Below are positions 1 to 8,171 of a stretch of 64,000 bases of DNA, piece by piece. The notes below the pieces were generated by a model that was not told the DNA's origin, ran no database searches, and was given only the letters and a program-made list of their open reading frames with translations. Source of the DNA: JACVRM01 sp963817375 (GTDB lineage: Bacteria; Actinomycetota; Thermoleophilia; Gaiellales; Gaiellaceae); contig CAWFOB010000006.1 in the NCBI GenBank assembly GCA_963817375.1, positions 1 to 64,000 of the forward strand. The letters are read 5' to 3'. Each line of letters starts with the position of its first letter. The first letter of the stretch is position 1. The position numbers were made by a program, and so were the translations under genes.

Positions 1-84
1 ACGCATCGTGCGGTCGCCGTCCTGCCCGCCGTCGACCACCTGCAGGACAAGATCACCGAGCACGCGCGCTTCGACGACCACTAG
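1..84 (+). CDS. C-terminal end of an unidentified protein (partial)
   Basis: The window opens inside a reading frame that closes with TAG at 82-84. Only the last 27 residues are visible, a charged, probably helical tail ending in EHARFDDH. The stop lies 23 bp before the next start on the same strand, so the two genes may be co-transcribed. The fragment is too short to assign to a family. Confidence 0.55.
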   Translation, partial: THRAVAVLPAVDHLQDKITEHARFDDH

Positions 85-107
85 CCGTTTCAGCGACCAT
101 CGGCGGC

Positions 108-1163
108 ATGAACTGGAAGCGCCTGGCGCTGATCGTCGTCGGCATCGCCGCCGTCGCCGGCACGTTCATCTTCTTCCTGCCCTCGCTGGCGTCGTATGCA
201 GACGTCTGGGACGTCGTCCAGACGCTCTCCTGGCCGTGGATCGTCGCGCTGCTCGCGGCGACCGCGCTCAACATCGCCACGTTCGCGCCCCCGTGGATGG
301 TCGTGCTGCCGGGGCTGCGCTTCTGGCCGGCGCTCGAGGTGACGCAGGCGTCGACGGCGCTCTCGATCGTGCTGCCGGCCGGGACGGCGGCGGGCATCGC
401 CGGCTCGTACGGGATCCTGCGCAGCTGGGGCTTCGAGGGGCGCTCCGTCGCGCGCGCGATCACGCTCGTGAGCCTCTGGAACCAGTTTTGCAACCTGCTC
501 TGGCCGATCCTGGCCGTGTTCCTGCTGACCGCCTTCGGCGAGCAGGCTGCGTTCCTCGCCACGGCCGCGTTCATCGGCGTCGCCGTGCTCGGCGTCCTGA
601 TCGCCGGCTTCATGGTCGTTATGGTCAGCAACAGCCTGGCCTACGACCTCGGGGAGGTCGCGGCGCGGGTGGCTAACTGGTTCCTGCGCAAGGTCCGGCG
701 CGGCCCGGTGGCGTGGGGCGGGCCGAGCTTCGAGCGCTTCCGCGACGAGGCGGGTGACCTGCTGCGCCGGCGCTGGCTCGCCTTGACCGGGGCGTCGCTC
801 GCGGGCCACCTGACGACGTTCCTGGTCCTGCTCGTGTCGCTGCGGGCGCTCGACGTCCCGGCCACGCAGGTCACCTTCGAGGAGGCCTTTGCGGCGTGGG
901 CGTTCGTGCGCCTGATCGGCTCCGTCCCGATCACGCCAGGCGACGTCGGCATCGTCGAGTTCGGCCTGACGACGGCGCTGATCGCCTTTGGGGGGAACAA
1001 CGCCGGCGTGGTCGCGGCGGTGCTCGTCTACCGCTTCCTGACGATCGTGCCGACGCTCCTGCTCGGGCTCGTCACCGCGGCGACCTGGCGGAGGCACGGG
1101 CGCGGGTCAGGGCTCTCCCCCGACGCGGACGAGGACGCGGTGGGCGGGAGTCCGGCCCTCTAG
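108..1163 (+). CDS. Flippase-like membrane protein (lysylphosphatidylglycerol synthase TM domain family)
   Basis: A 351-residue integral membrane protein with about eight hydrophobic segments, the first beginning a few residues from the ATG. Its composition and spacing fit the UPF0104/YbhN family, which corresponds to the flippase half of MprF without the aminoacyl-transferase half. Family members are thought to move lipids or glycolipids across the inner membrane. A conserved-looking stretch near residues 265-300 (GSVPITPGDVG, then FGLTTAL) is typical of the family. No synthase domain is fused, so lysyl-PG synthesis should not be inferred. A PspC envelope-stress module follows about 70 bp downstream, consistent with an envelope role. 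The substrate is unknown. Confidence 0.8.
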   Translation: MNWKRLALIVVGIAAVAGTFIFFLPSLASYADVWDVVQTLSWPWIVALLAATALNIATFAPPWMVVLPGLRFWPALEVTQASTALSIVLPAGTAAGIAGSYGILRSWGFEGRSVARAITLVSLWNQFCNLLWPILAVFLLTAFGEQAAFLATAAFIGVAVLGVLIAGFMVVMVSNSLAYDLGEVAARVANWFLRKVRRGPVAWGGPSFERFRDEAGDLLRRRWLALTGASLAGHLTTFLVLLVSLRALDVPATQVTFEEAFAAWAFVRLIGSVPITPGDVGIVEFGLTTALIAFGGNNAGVVAAVLVYRFLTIVPTLLLGLVTAATWRRHGRGSGLSPDADEDAVGGSPAL

Positions 1164-1232
1164 TCCGGAGTAGGGTCGGACCAGGGTGTTTCCGGATTGT
1201 GCAGGCCCCCGGTCGCGAGGCAGGCTCGGGGC

Positions 1233-2066
1233 ATGAGCGAACACATCACACATACCCAGGGCATCAAGCGGCTCGAGCGCCCCGCGGACGACCGGATGAT
1301 CGCCGGCGTCGCAGCGGGCCTCGGCCGGTATTTCGATCTCACCCCGACCGTCTTCCGCCTCGCCTTCGTCGTGCTGACGCTGCTCGGCGGGGCCGGGATC
1401 CTCATCTACGTGGCCGCGGTGCTGGTCATGCCGAAGGAGGGCGAGGACGCCTCGATCGTCGAGCGCGCCCTCGCCGAGCGGCGGGAGCATCCGGGCCGTC
1501 TCGTCGGGCTCGGCCTGCTGGCGCTGGCGATCCTCGTCGTGCTCTCGCAGGCAAGCACCTGGCCGAGCGCGGGCGCCGCGTGGTTCATCGCCGTCGTCGG
1601 CCTGGTCGTCCTGCTCGTCTCGAGCACGGGGCGGCCCCGCAGGCTGGCGATCGCCGCGCTGAGCGTCCTCGCAGTGCTGCTCATCTCGGCGGTCGTCGCC
1701 GTCGCGGCGGCCTTCGCCTGGTTCGACGTCTCGCTGGGCGACGGCGTCGGCGACCGCGCCTACGCACCGGCGACCGTCGTCGGCGTCCGGCCCGAGTACA
1801 AGCTCGGCATCGGCAACCTGAAGATCGATCTCTCCTCGCTCCGCCGGCCGGTGGACGTGAAGGCGAGCGTCGGCATCGGCGAGCTGCGCGTGATCGTCCC
1901 CCAGGGCGTCCCCGTGGCGGTCGACGCGAAGGTCAAGGCCGGCTCGATCTCCGCGCTCGGACGGGAGGACGACGGAAAGGACGCCCGCGTGGTGAGCGGC
2001 GCGGGGAGCATCCACGTGACGGCACGGGTCGGCGCCGGGCACATCGACATCGTCCGGGCTGGATGA
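1233..2066 (+). CDS. PspC-domain membrane protein with C-terminal toastrack/LiaF-like domain
   Basis: A 277-residue protein. Residues about 15-75 form a PspC domain (MIAGVAAGLGRYF, then two hydrophobic segments). Three or four more membrane helices follow up to about residue 175. The C-terminal 90 residues are a beta-rich repeat of the kind found in LiaF and toastrack proteins (GIGNLKIDL, then ASVGIGELRVIVP). I chose ATG 1233 because the PspC motif begins shortly after it and an upstream TTG adds only unconserved sequence. The gene overlaps the next by ATGA. By analogy with LiaF, it probably senses or gates envelope stress for the kinase encoded next. That role is inferred. Confidence 0.82.
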   Translation: MSEHITHTQGIKRLERPADDRMIAGVAAGLGRYFDLTPTVFRLAFVVLTLLGGAGILIYVAAVLVMPKEGEDASIVERALAERREHPGRLVGLGLLALAILVVLSQASTWPSAGAAWFIAVVGLVVLLVSSTGRPRRLAIAALSVLAVLLISAVVAVAAAFAWFDVSLGDGVGDRAYAPATVVGVRPEYKLGIGNLKIDLSSLRRPVDVKASVGIGELRVIVPQGVPVAVDAKVKAGSISALGREDDGKDARVVSGAGSIHVTARVGAGHIDIVRAG

Positions 2067-3136
2067 GCCCGGTCCCGGCGCTCCCGTTCTCGCGGAGCGA
2101 GAGCGATCGCGTCGTCGCCGGCGTCTGCGGTGGAATCGCCGCGGCGCTCGGCGTCGACGCGACGCTCGTCCGGCTCGTCTTCGCGTTCCTCGCGCTGGCG
2201 GGCGGGGCCGGGATCCTGCTCTACCTCGCGCTGTGGGTCTGGACGAGCGGGCGCCGGCCGGTGCTCGGCGTCGTGCTCGTCGCGCTCGCGGCCATGACCA
2301 TCCTCTTCGCCCTCGGGCTCTCGGACGCGACCGTGCTCGGCATCGGGCTCATCGTCGCGGGGGTGGTGCTGCTTGCCCGTCGCGGCGCGACGCTGCGGCC
2401 CGGCGGCAAGTTCACCGTCCCCGGCATCGTGCTTACGATCGCGGGCGCGGCGATCATGCTCGGCCACCTCGGCTCGTCACGGTCGCTCGTCGCACCGGGT
2501 GCGCTTGCCGGCGCGCTCCTGCTGCTGCTCGTTCCGTGGACGTGGCAGGTGGCGTCGGAGCGGGCCGAGCGGATCCGCCTGGCCGAGCGCGCCGAGGTCG
2601 CCGCTCGGATCCACGACTCGGTGCTCCAGACGCTTGCACTGATCCAGCGCGAGGCGAGCGACGAGCAGCGTGTCAGCGCGCTCGCCCGACGGCAGGAGCG
2701 CGATCTGCGCCGCTGGCTCTACGGCAGCGGATACGGCAGCGCGGCGACGCTCGAGGGCGCGCTCGCCGACGCAGCCGCGGACGTCGAGGACGCCTACGGC
2801 GTCCGCATCGAGCTCGCGAGCGCGGGCGATGCGCCGCTCGACGAGCCGCTGTCGCAGCTCGTCCTCGCGGCGCGCGAGGCTCTGACGAACGCTGCGAAGC
2901 ATGCGGGCGTCCACGAGGTCGCCGTCTACACCGACGTCGGCCCGGCTGCCGTCTCCGTGTTCGTGCGGGATCGTGGCGCCGGCTTCGACCGCGAGGCCGT
3001 CGGCCCCGACCGCCGCGGCGTCGCCGAGTCGATCGAGGCACGCATGCAGCGCGCGGGCGGCCGCGCGATCATCACGACGGCGCCCGGCGAGGGCACCGAG
3101 GTCGAGCTGACGATCCCCCGGGACGAGGAGGCGTGA
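2063..3136 (+). CDS. PspC-fused sensor histidine kinase
   Basis: A 357-residue kinase. An N-terminal PspC domain (VVAGVCGGIAAALG, residues about 14-60) is followed by membrane helices to about residue 160. A HisKA_3 dimerisation helix follows, with the phospho-accepting His in RIHDSVLQT. A HATPase_c domain follows, with an N-box (EALTNAAKHAG) and a G-box (RDRGAGFD). The missing periplasmic domain suggests intramembrane sensing. ATG 2063 overlaps the upstream stop (ATGA), and the regulator start overlaps this gene's stop (TGATG), so all three genes look translationally coupled. PspC domains in both this kinase and its upstream neighbour suggest membrane co-assembly. Confidence 0.9.
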   Translation: MSPVPALPFSRSESDRVVAGVCGGIAAALGVDATLVRLVFAFLALAGGAGILLYLALWVWTSGRRPVLGVVLVALAAMTILFALGLSDATVLGIGLIVAGVVLLARRGATLRPGGKFTVPGIVLTIAGAAIMLGHLGSSRSLVAPGALAGALLLLLVPWTWQVASERAERIRLAERAEVAARIHDSVLQTLALIQREASDEQRVSALARRQERDLRRWLYGSGYGSAATLEGALADAAADVEDAYGVRIELASAGDAPLDEPLSQLVLAAREALTNAAKHAGVHEVAVYTDVGPAAVSVFVRDRGAGFDREAVGPDRRGVAESIEARMQRAGGRAIITTAPGEGTEVELTIPRDEEA

Positions 3137-3765
3137 TGCGCATCGTGCTGGTCGACGACCACGAGCTCTTCCGCGCGGGAGTGCGCGGCGAGCTGGGCGC
3201 CCGCTTCGACATCGTCGGCGAGGCGGGCAGCGTCGCCGAGGCGGTGCCGCTCATCCGCGAGCAGGACCCTGACGTCGTCCTCCTGGACGTCCATCTCCCC
3301 GACGGCGGCGGCGAGGCGGTGATCGCCGCGGTCGCGCCCGAGCGGCCGGGCGTGAAGTTCCTGGCGCTCTCCGTGTCCGACGCCGCCGAGGACGTGATCG
3401 GCGTCATCCGCGCGGGCGCGCGCGGATACGTGACGAAGACGATCTCGAGCGACGAGCTCGCCGACGCGATCGTCCGGGTCGGTGACGGCGACGCTGTCTT
3501 CTCGCCGCGGCTCGCCGGCTTCGTGCTGGACGCGTTCCGCGCGGGCGAGCCGGTCGGCGCCGATGCCGAGCTGGAGACGCTCACGGCGCGCGAACGCGAG
3601 GTGCTCCAGCTGATCGCGCGCGGCTACCGCTACAAGGAGATCGCCGCGCGGCTCCACCTCTCGGTGAAGACGGTCGAGGCGCACGTCTCCAGCGTGCTGC
3701 GCAAGCTGCAGCTCTCGTCGCGGCACGAGCTCACGCGCTGGGCGCACGAGCGCCGACTGATCTAG
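3136..3765 (+). CDS. NarL/FixJ-family response regulator
   Basis: A 209-residue regulator. The receiver domain spans residues 1-120, with acidic residues D7 and D8, phospho-acceptor D51 (VVLLDVHLP) and Lys in the YVTKTIS turn. A LuxR-type helix-turn-helix follows (LTAREREVLQLIARG, then KEIAARLHLSVKTVEAH). It is the evident partner of the PspC kinase encoded immediately upstream, whose stop it overlaps. A strong hairpin lies just downstream. Target genes are unknown. Autoregulation of the three-gene operon would be usual for such systems. Confidence 0.93.
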   Translation: MRIVLVDDHELFRAGVRGELGARFDIVGEAGSVAEAVPLIREQDPDVVLLDVHLPDGGGEAVIAAVAPERPGVKFLALSVSDAAEDVIGVIRAGARGYVTKTISSDELADAIVRVGDGDAVFSPRLAGFVLDAFRAGEPVGADAELETLTAREREVLQLIARGYRYKEIAARLHLSVKTVEAHVSSVLRKLQLSSRHELTRWAHERRLI

Positions 3766-3782
3766 GAGGGCTTGACCTAGAA

Positions 3783-3811
3783 GGCGCGGGCGGCTCGCGG
3801 CCGCCCGCGCC
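3783..3811. terminator. Bidirectional hairpin between convergent genes
   Basis: A perfect 12-bp GC-only stem (3783-3794 pairing with 3800-3811) with loop TCGCG. It lies between the stop of the response regulator and the stop of the opposing small secreted protein. There is no strong U-tract on either side, as is common in high-GC actinobacteria. Confidence 0.6.
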
Positions 3812-3820
3812 CCACTGCGG

Positions 3821-4075
3821 TCAGATCGACGGGTTGTACGACGCGCCGTTCGAGCTCGACGATCCGGAGCCGGAGCCCATGTTCGGGCAGTGGCCCGAAT
3901 GAGGCTTCGCCTGCTTCGGCGTCGTCTGCTGATGCGGCGCCGTCGTCTTGGGCACCGTCGTGGTACCGGGCGTCGTTGACGACCCGCCACTCGCGGCCCA
4001 TGCCCCGCCGCCGGCGGCCAGTGCAGCAGCCGCCGCGACAACGGGAGCCACGTGTCGCATTCGAACCATGGACAC
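3821..4075 (-). CDS. Small secreted Ser/Thr-rich protein
   Basis: An 84-residue protein with a clear signal peptide: basic start MSMVRMRHV, an Ala/Val core, and a likely cleavage after WAA near residue 28. The mature part is low-complexity (Thr/Pro/Gln, then Gly/Ser). It contains one Cys (HCPNMG) and ends in YNPSI. A Shine-Dalgarno AAAGGAG lies 7 bp before the ATG, which supports the start. I recognise no family. It faces the response regulator across a shared hairpin and is divergent from the next gene. Confidence 0.65.
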   Translation of the reverse strand: MSMVRMRHVAPVVAAAAALAAGGGAWAASGGSSTTPGTTTVPKTTAPHQQTTPKQAKPHSGHCPNMGSGSGSSSSNGASYNPSI

Positions 4076-4223
4076 GCTCCTTTAACCACTCGATTGACTG
4101 CCCCGTATGCAAGCGGTCCCGATTAAGAGCAGGTGAAGAACGCGCTGTGAACGTGCTGCGAGGTGCTCGACTTCTCCGCGGCCTCGCTTCTGGGCGGCTG
4201 ACCCCGTCGGCTACCGTCGCCGG

Positions 4224-4916
4224 GTGGCCGACGGCGTCCTCACCCTCTGGCAGGCGGAGTGGTGCCCCTTCTCCTCGGCCGTGCGCGAGGTGCTTACGGA
4301 GCTGGGCGTCGACTTCGTCGCCCGCCAGGTCGAGCCGTGGCCGGAGCAGCGCGAGCGGCTGCAGGCGCTCGCCGGCACCGACTCGATCCCCGTGCTCGTC
4401 GGCGACGACGGCGGGATCTACCGCGGGACGCGCGAGATCTTCGCCTACCTGCGCGACCGCCATCCGTGGGAGTACGCTGCCATGCACCGGCGGCGTTTCG
4501 CCGACCACCAGCCGGCGCGCGAGTCGAACGCGGCCGGGCAGCTGATCGAGTACTTCCGCGGGACGGACGAGCTCGAGGCCGCGGAGGGCTCCGTCGAGGA
4601 CTCGGTGGTCGTCGACGCGCCGGAGGCGAGCCGGTACGAGCTGCGCCTCGGCGGCACGCTGATCGGCATCGCCGCCTACCACCGGCGCGGCGATCGAATC
4701 GCCTTCACGCATACCGAGGTCGACGAAGAGCACGAGGGACGGGGCTTCGCATCGCACCTGGCCCGTGCCGCGCTCGACGACGCCCGCCGGCAGGGGCTCG
4801 AGGTCGTCCCGCTTTGCCCGTACATCGCCGCCTACATCCAGCGGCACCCGGAGTACGAGGACCTCGTCGCGCCCGACTACCGCGAGCGCAGCGCGTCCGT
4901 CGACGGCACGAAGTAG
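4224..4916 (+). CDS. Fusion of a glutaredoxin/GST-N thioredoxin-fold domain with a GNAT-type acetyltransferase
   Basis: A 230-residue fusion. Residues 1-85 form a GST-N/glutaredoxin fold with a monothiol site C14-P-F-S and the cis-Pro segment SIPVL. After a linker, residues about 135-220 resemble the small NATD1/YjdJ-type GNAT domain (EVDEEHEGRGFASHL is the acetyl-CoA pyrophosphate loop, then PYIAAYIQRHPEY). The start is GTG. The N-terminal domain closely resembles the stand-alone protein at 32379-32711. The last 40 bp overlap the convergent DyP gene. A link between thiol redox and acetylation is possible, but no substrate can be read from sequence. Confidence 0.85.
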   Translation: MADGVLTLWQAEWCPFSSAVREVLTELGVDFVARQVEPWPEQRERLQALAGTDSIPVLVGDDGGIYRGTREIFAYLRDRHPWEYAAMHRRRFADHQPARESNAAGQLIEYFRGTDELEAAEGSVEDSVVVDAPEASRYELRLGGTLIGIAAYHRRGDRIAFTHTEVDEEHEGRGFASHLARAALDDARRQGLEVVPLCPYIAAYIQRHPEYEDLVAPDYRERSASVDGTK

Positions 4917-5749
4917 TACGCGCCGGTCAGCGGCCGGGTGAACCGGGTCAGGGCGTCGCGCGGCCCGCCGAGGCCGGCCATGCTCCGGAGCATCGCGTCG
5001 AGCGGCTTCTGCGTCGCGGCGAAGCCGACGAACATCGTCCCGTGCGCGGTCACCGTTCCGTACGGCATGTTGCGCCGGAAGATGTGGCCGAAGTCGTCCT
5101 GGTCGGTGCGCGCGACGTGCGAGTCCCCCGGCCGGGGATCGAGCTCGACGCTGTCGAGCTTCGTCCGGCCGATGACGGCCTCCTGCTCGGCCACCGGGAG
5201 CGACTCCCACTCGGCGGCCTCGTGCTCCCACTTCTGCAGCAGCAGGATCGTCCCGCCCGCGCCGGGCTCGCCCTCGGGGACGAGCACGGTCGACGGCGCG
5301 TCGACGAGGGTCGGGTTCTCACTGCCGTCGATGAAGCCGGTCAGGTCGCGGTCGTGCTGGTACGGCCAGCTGGAGGTCTCCTCGGCGACGGTTGCGATGC
5401 CGCGGAGCTCGGCGATCGCGTTCCGCGCCACGTCGAAGACGATGTCGTAGGCGCTCCCCGAGAGCCACAGGACGCCGTCGTGCTGCGTCGCGGGCATGAC
5501 GTAGCCGTCCGGGCCGACCATGTCCTCGTCGAAGCCGGCGACCTCTGCCGGTGTGTCCGCGGGCTCCACGCGCCGCCAGAGCTCGGGGCGGAAGCCGGCG
5601 ACCAGGTTGACCCCGCCCATCGTCGTCCGCGGCTCGCGCAGCGAGCACACGGCGGCGACGAGGGCCCCTGCGACCCCTGCGGCGTCGAGCTCGAGGTACG
5701 CGTGGGAGGCCGTGCCGAGAGCGAAGATCCCGCTCTGCGGGCTCTTCAT
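4877..5749 (-). CDS. DyP-type heme peroxidase
   Basis: A 290-residue enzyme of the dye-decolourising peroxidase family, which uses hydrogen peroxide to oxidise varied substrates. The GxxDG motif is G138-F-I-D-G. The probable proximal heme ligand is H211 (SHVARTD), and the distal-site Arg lies in the IFRRNMPYG segment. No Tat or Sec signal is seen, so it is probably cytoplasmic or encapsulin-cargo-like, although no encapsulin gene is nearby. ATG 5749 overlaps the upstream stop (ATGA). The 3' end overlaps the convergent thioredoxin-fold/GNAT gene by 40 bp. Confidence 0.92.
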   Translation of the reverse strand: MKSPQSGIFALGTASHAYLELDAAGVAGALVAAVCSLREPRTTMGGVNLVAGFRPELWRRVEPADTPAEVAGFDEDMVGPDGYVMPATQHDGVLWLSGSAYDIVFDVARNAIAELRGIATVAEETSSWPYQHDRDLTGFIDGSENPTLVDAPSTVLVPEGEPGAGGTILLLQKWEHEAAEWESLPVAEQEAVIGRTKLDSVELDPRPGDSHVARTDQDDFGHIFRRNMPYGTVTAHGTMFVGFAATQKPLDAMLRSMAGLGGPRDALTRFTRPLTGAYYFVPSTDALRSR

Positions 5750-7755
5750 GCCCGAATGCGGCCGCGCCCGAAGGCGTCGAGGCGGCCCCAGCGGCCGCGG
5801 ATGTCGAGCAGTTCGAGCTGGCCGACCGACTCGGGCAGCGCCGGGTCGACGACGAGGTATTCGCCGTGCGGCTCGAGGCCGAGCATCGTGCGCAGCAGTA
5901 GGAGCGGCGTGCCTGTCGACCAGGCCTGCGGGCTGCACGCGGTCGGGTACTGCACCGGGTAGCGGGTCACGCTGCGCTCGTATCCGCCGAACGCCTCGGG
6001 CAGGCGCCCGTCGAAGAACTCCGCGGCCTCGAGGATCCCCGCGGCGATGCGTGCCGCCTCCTGCTTGAAGCCGTACCTGCGCAGCCCCCAGGCGATGAAC
6101 GAGTTGTCGAACGGCCAGACCGTGCCGACGTGGTAGCCGATCGGGTTGTAGCGGCCCTCGCCCTCGGCCAGCGTTCTGACGCCCCAGCCGGAGAAGAGCC
6201 GCGGCCCGAGCAGGTGCTCCACGACGCGGCGCGCCTTCGACTTGTCCACGATCCCGCTCCAGAGCAGGTGCCCGTTGTTCGAGGTGAGCGCGTCGACCTG
6301 GCCGCCCTTCGGGTCGAGCGCGAGCGCGAAGTAGCCGCCCTCCTCCACCCAGAAGTCGCGGTTGAAACGCCGCTTGAGGTCGGCCGCCTCGCGCTCGAGG
6401 CGCGTGGCGAGCTCCTCGTCCTTCCAGATCTCGCGCGCGAGGCGAGCGCCGCGAACCTTGGCGTCATAGGCGTAGCCCTGCAGCTCGCACGTCGCGCGCG
6501 GGAAGCCCGGCAGGCGCCCGTCCCGGTAGGAGATGGAGTCCCACGAGTCTTTCCAGCACTGGTTCTCGAGGCCCGTCTCCTCGTTGCGGCGCTGGTAGGA
6601 GATGTAGCCGTTGCCCTGCAGGTCGGCGTAGTCGTCGATCCAGGCGAGCGCCTGGCGGGCCTCGTACTCGAGGTCCCGCACCAGCTTGCGGTCGCCCGTC
6701 CAGCGCTCGTACTCGTCGAGCAGCACGACGTAGAGCGGCGTCGCATCGGCGCAGCCGTAGTACGGCGAATGGGGGCGCTCCTCGAACGCCGTCATCTCCC
6801 CGTACCGCATCTCGTGGAGAATCCGGCCGGGATCCTCGTCGCGGAAGTCGTCGACGTGCTGGCCCTGCCACTCGCCGAGGGCCTGCAGCGTCGTGGCGGC
6901 GAGCTCCGACGCAAACGGGAGTGCCTGCAGGCTGGTCAGGATGCTGTCGCGGCCGAACATGGTCATGAACCAGGGCAGGCCGGCCGCCGGGAGGCTGTGC
7001 CCGCCGGCGATCGGCGGGGAGAACCGGAGCGCGGCGAGGTCGACGAGGCTGCGGTGGTACGTCCGGTGCAGCGAGTCCCAGTCGGACTCGAGCGTGGGCG
7101 CGTCGGCGAGCCATCGGTCGAGGTCGGCCCTGGCGCTCTTGCGCGAGCGCTTCGGCATCTCGTAGGGCGTCACGACCTCGACCTGGAGCTCGGTCGACCA
7201 GCTGCCGTGCGCCGGGATGCGCGCCGTCAGGCTCAGTCCGTCTTCATCGGCCCTGGCGGGGGTGGAGGCGGAGATCCGCGTCCCCCGCGTGTAGGTCTCG
7301 CGCGTGTAGCGGAGCTCGAGCGTCCCGCTGCGGGCCGTCGCCGAGTACGCGCCCTTCTTCTTCAGCGCGTCCTTGACCTCGAACAGGTCGGCGAAGTCGC
7401 TCCCCGCGTCGATCCGCACCTCCATGCGGACGGGCTTCTCGCTGTGGTTCAGGATCGTCAGCTCCTCGGTGAAGCCCTGGCCCACGGCGCGTCGCCGGAT
7501 CACCGAGAGCTTGGCGTCGATATAGACGGTGCCGGTTCCCGGGACGAGGAAGTGCCGTGTCTCGAAGTACTGCATGTCGTCGACGGAGAGTGCGTTGAGC
7601 CGCTCGCCGTTGAGCGTCAGCACCCAGCGCGAGAGGAAGCGCGTGTCGTACGAGAACAGCCCGGTGGCGTCCGTGGGCGACGCGTCGATGTCACCGCGCT
7701 CGTCGCTGACGACGAAGGTGTTGCCGTCGAGGATCTTGACGAGGCCGTCGTTCAC
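5746..7755 (-). CDS. Glycogen debranching enzyme-like alpha-glucosidase (GDE_N_bis plus (alpha/alpha)6 barrel)
   Basis: A 669-residue protein. Residues 1-200 are a beta-rich N-terminal domain of the glycogen-debranching type (TGLFSYDTRFLSRW). From about residue 215 an (alpha/alpha)6 catalytic barrel follows, with acidic segments MFGRDSILTSLQ, CWKDSWDSI and PEAFGGYERS. Family members hydrolyse alpha-1,6 or related glucosidic linkages. It starts at ATG 7755, overlapping the upstream SCP2 gene, and its own stop overlaps the DyP start. The three genes therefore form one tightly coupled minus-strand operon. Why a peroxidase would be coupled to it is not evident. Confidence 0.88.
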   Translation of the reverse strand: MNDGLVKILDGNTFVVSDERGDIDASPTDATGLFSYDTRFLSRWVLTLNGERLNALSVDDMQYFETRHFLVPGTGTVYIDAKLSVIRRRAVGQGFTEELTILNHSEKPVRMEVRIDAGSDFADLFEVKDALKKKGAYSATARSGTLELRYTRETYTRGTRISASTPARADEDGLSLTARIPAHGSWSTELQVEVVTPYEMPKRSRKSARADLDRWLADAPTLESDWDSLHRTYHRSLVDLAALRFSPPIAGGHSLPAAGLPWFMTMFGRDSILTSLQALPFASELAATTLQALGEWQGQHVDDFRDEDPGRILHEMRYGEMTAFEERPHSPYYGCADATPLYVVLLDEYERWTGDRKLVRDLEYEARQALAWIDDYADLQGNGYISYQRRNEETGLENQCWKDSWDSISYRDGRLPGFPRATCELQGYAYDAKVRGARLAREIWKDEELATRLEREAADLKRRFNRDFWVEEGGYFALALDPKGGQVDALTSNNGHLLWSGIVDKSKARRVVEHLLGPRLFSGWGVRTLAEGEGRYNPIGYHVGTVWPFDNSFIAWGLRRYGFKQEAARIAAGILEAAEFFDGRLPEAFGGYERSVTRYPVQYPTACSPQAWSTGTPLLLLRTMLGLEPHGEYLVVDPALPESVGQLELLDIRGRWGRLDAFGRGRIRA

Positions 7756-8099
7756 CGGCGCCTCCGGCGCTTCGGCGGGCCGGGGAGGAGGCGGCGGAAC
7801 AACAGGAGCAGGCGTGGGTCGCCCGCGACCGTGACCGAGCCGCGCAGGATGGCGGCCATCGGGCTCGTCCGGCCGCTCGCAAGCGCGCGGAAGACGGGCT
7901 CGTCGGCACGGACCGTGACATCGGCCGGCCCTCCCGTCCGGGCGACGCTGACGTCACCCTTGTCGATCGTGACGAGCCAACGTCGGCGGGCGCGGCCGTT
8001 CGCGACCTCGATTGCCACCGTGCCCGAGGCGCGCTGCAGCGCCGGGTGTGGGCTACGGCGGCCGAGGGCGTCGAAGAAGTCGCCGGTTGCGTCGGCCAT
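7752..8099 (-). CDS. SCP2 sterol-carrier-like domain protein
   Basis: A 115-residue single-domain protein matching the SCP2 fold: N-terminal helix (TGDFFDALGRR), a beta sheet with GTVAIEV and ADVTVRADEPVF, and a C-terminal LRGSVTVAGD segment ending in a basic tail. Such proteins bind lipids or hydrophobic ligands. I prefer ATG 8099 because the domain begins right after it. A GTG 13 codons upstream (8138) is possible, but neither site has a clear Shine-Dalgarno. It is the first gene of a three-gene overlapping operon. Confidence 0.78.
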   Translation of the reverse strand: MADATGDFFDALGRRSPHPALQRASGTVAIEVANGRARRRWLVTIDKGDVSVARTGGPADVTVRADEPVFRALASGRTSPMAAILRGSVTVAGDPRLLLLFRRLLPGPPKRRRRR

Positions 8100-8171
8100 T
8101 GGTGGCACTCTCGCGGCATCGTCCGGGGTCGGCGTCACCCCGTTGGGACGATTTAGAGGTCCGCCGGCAGA

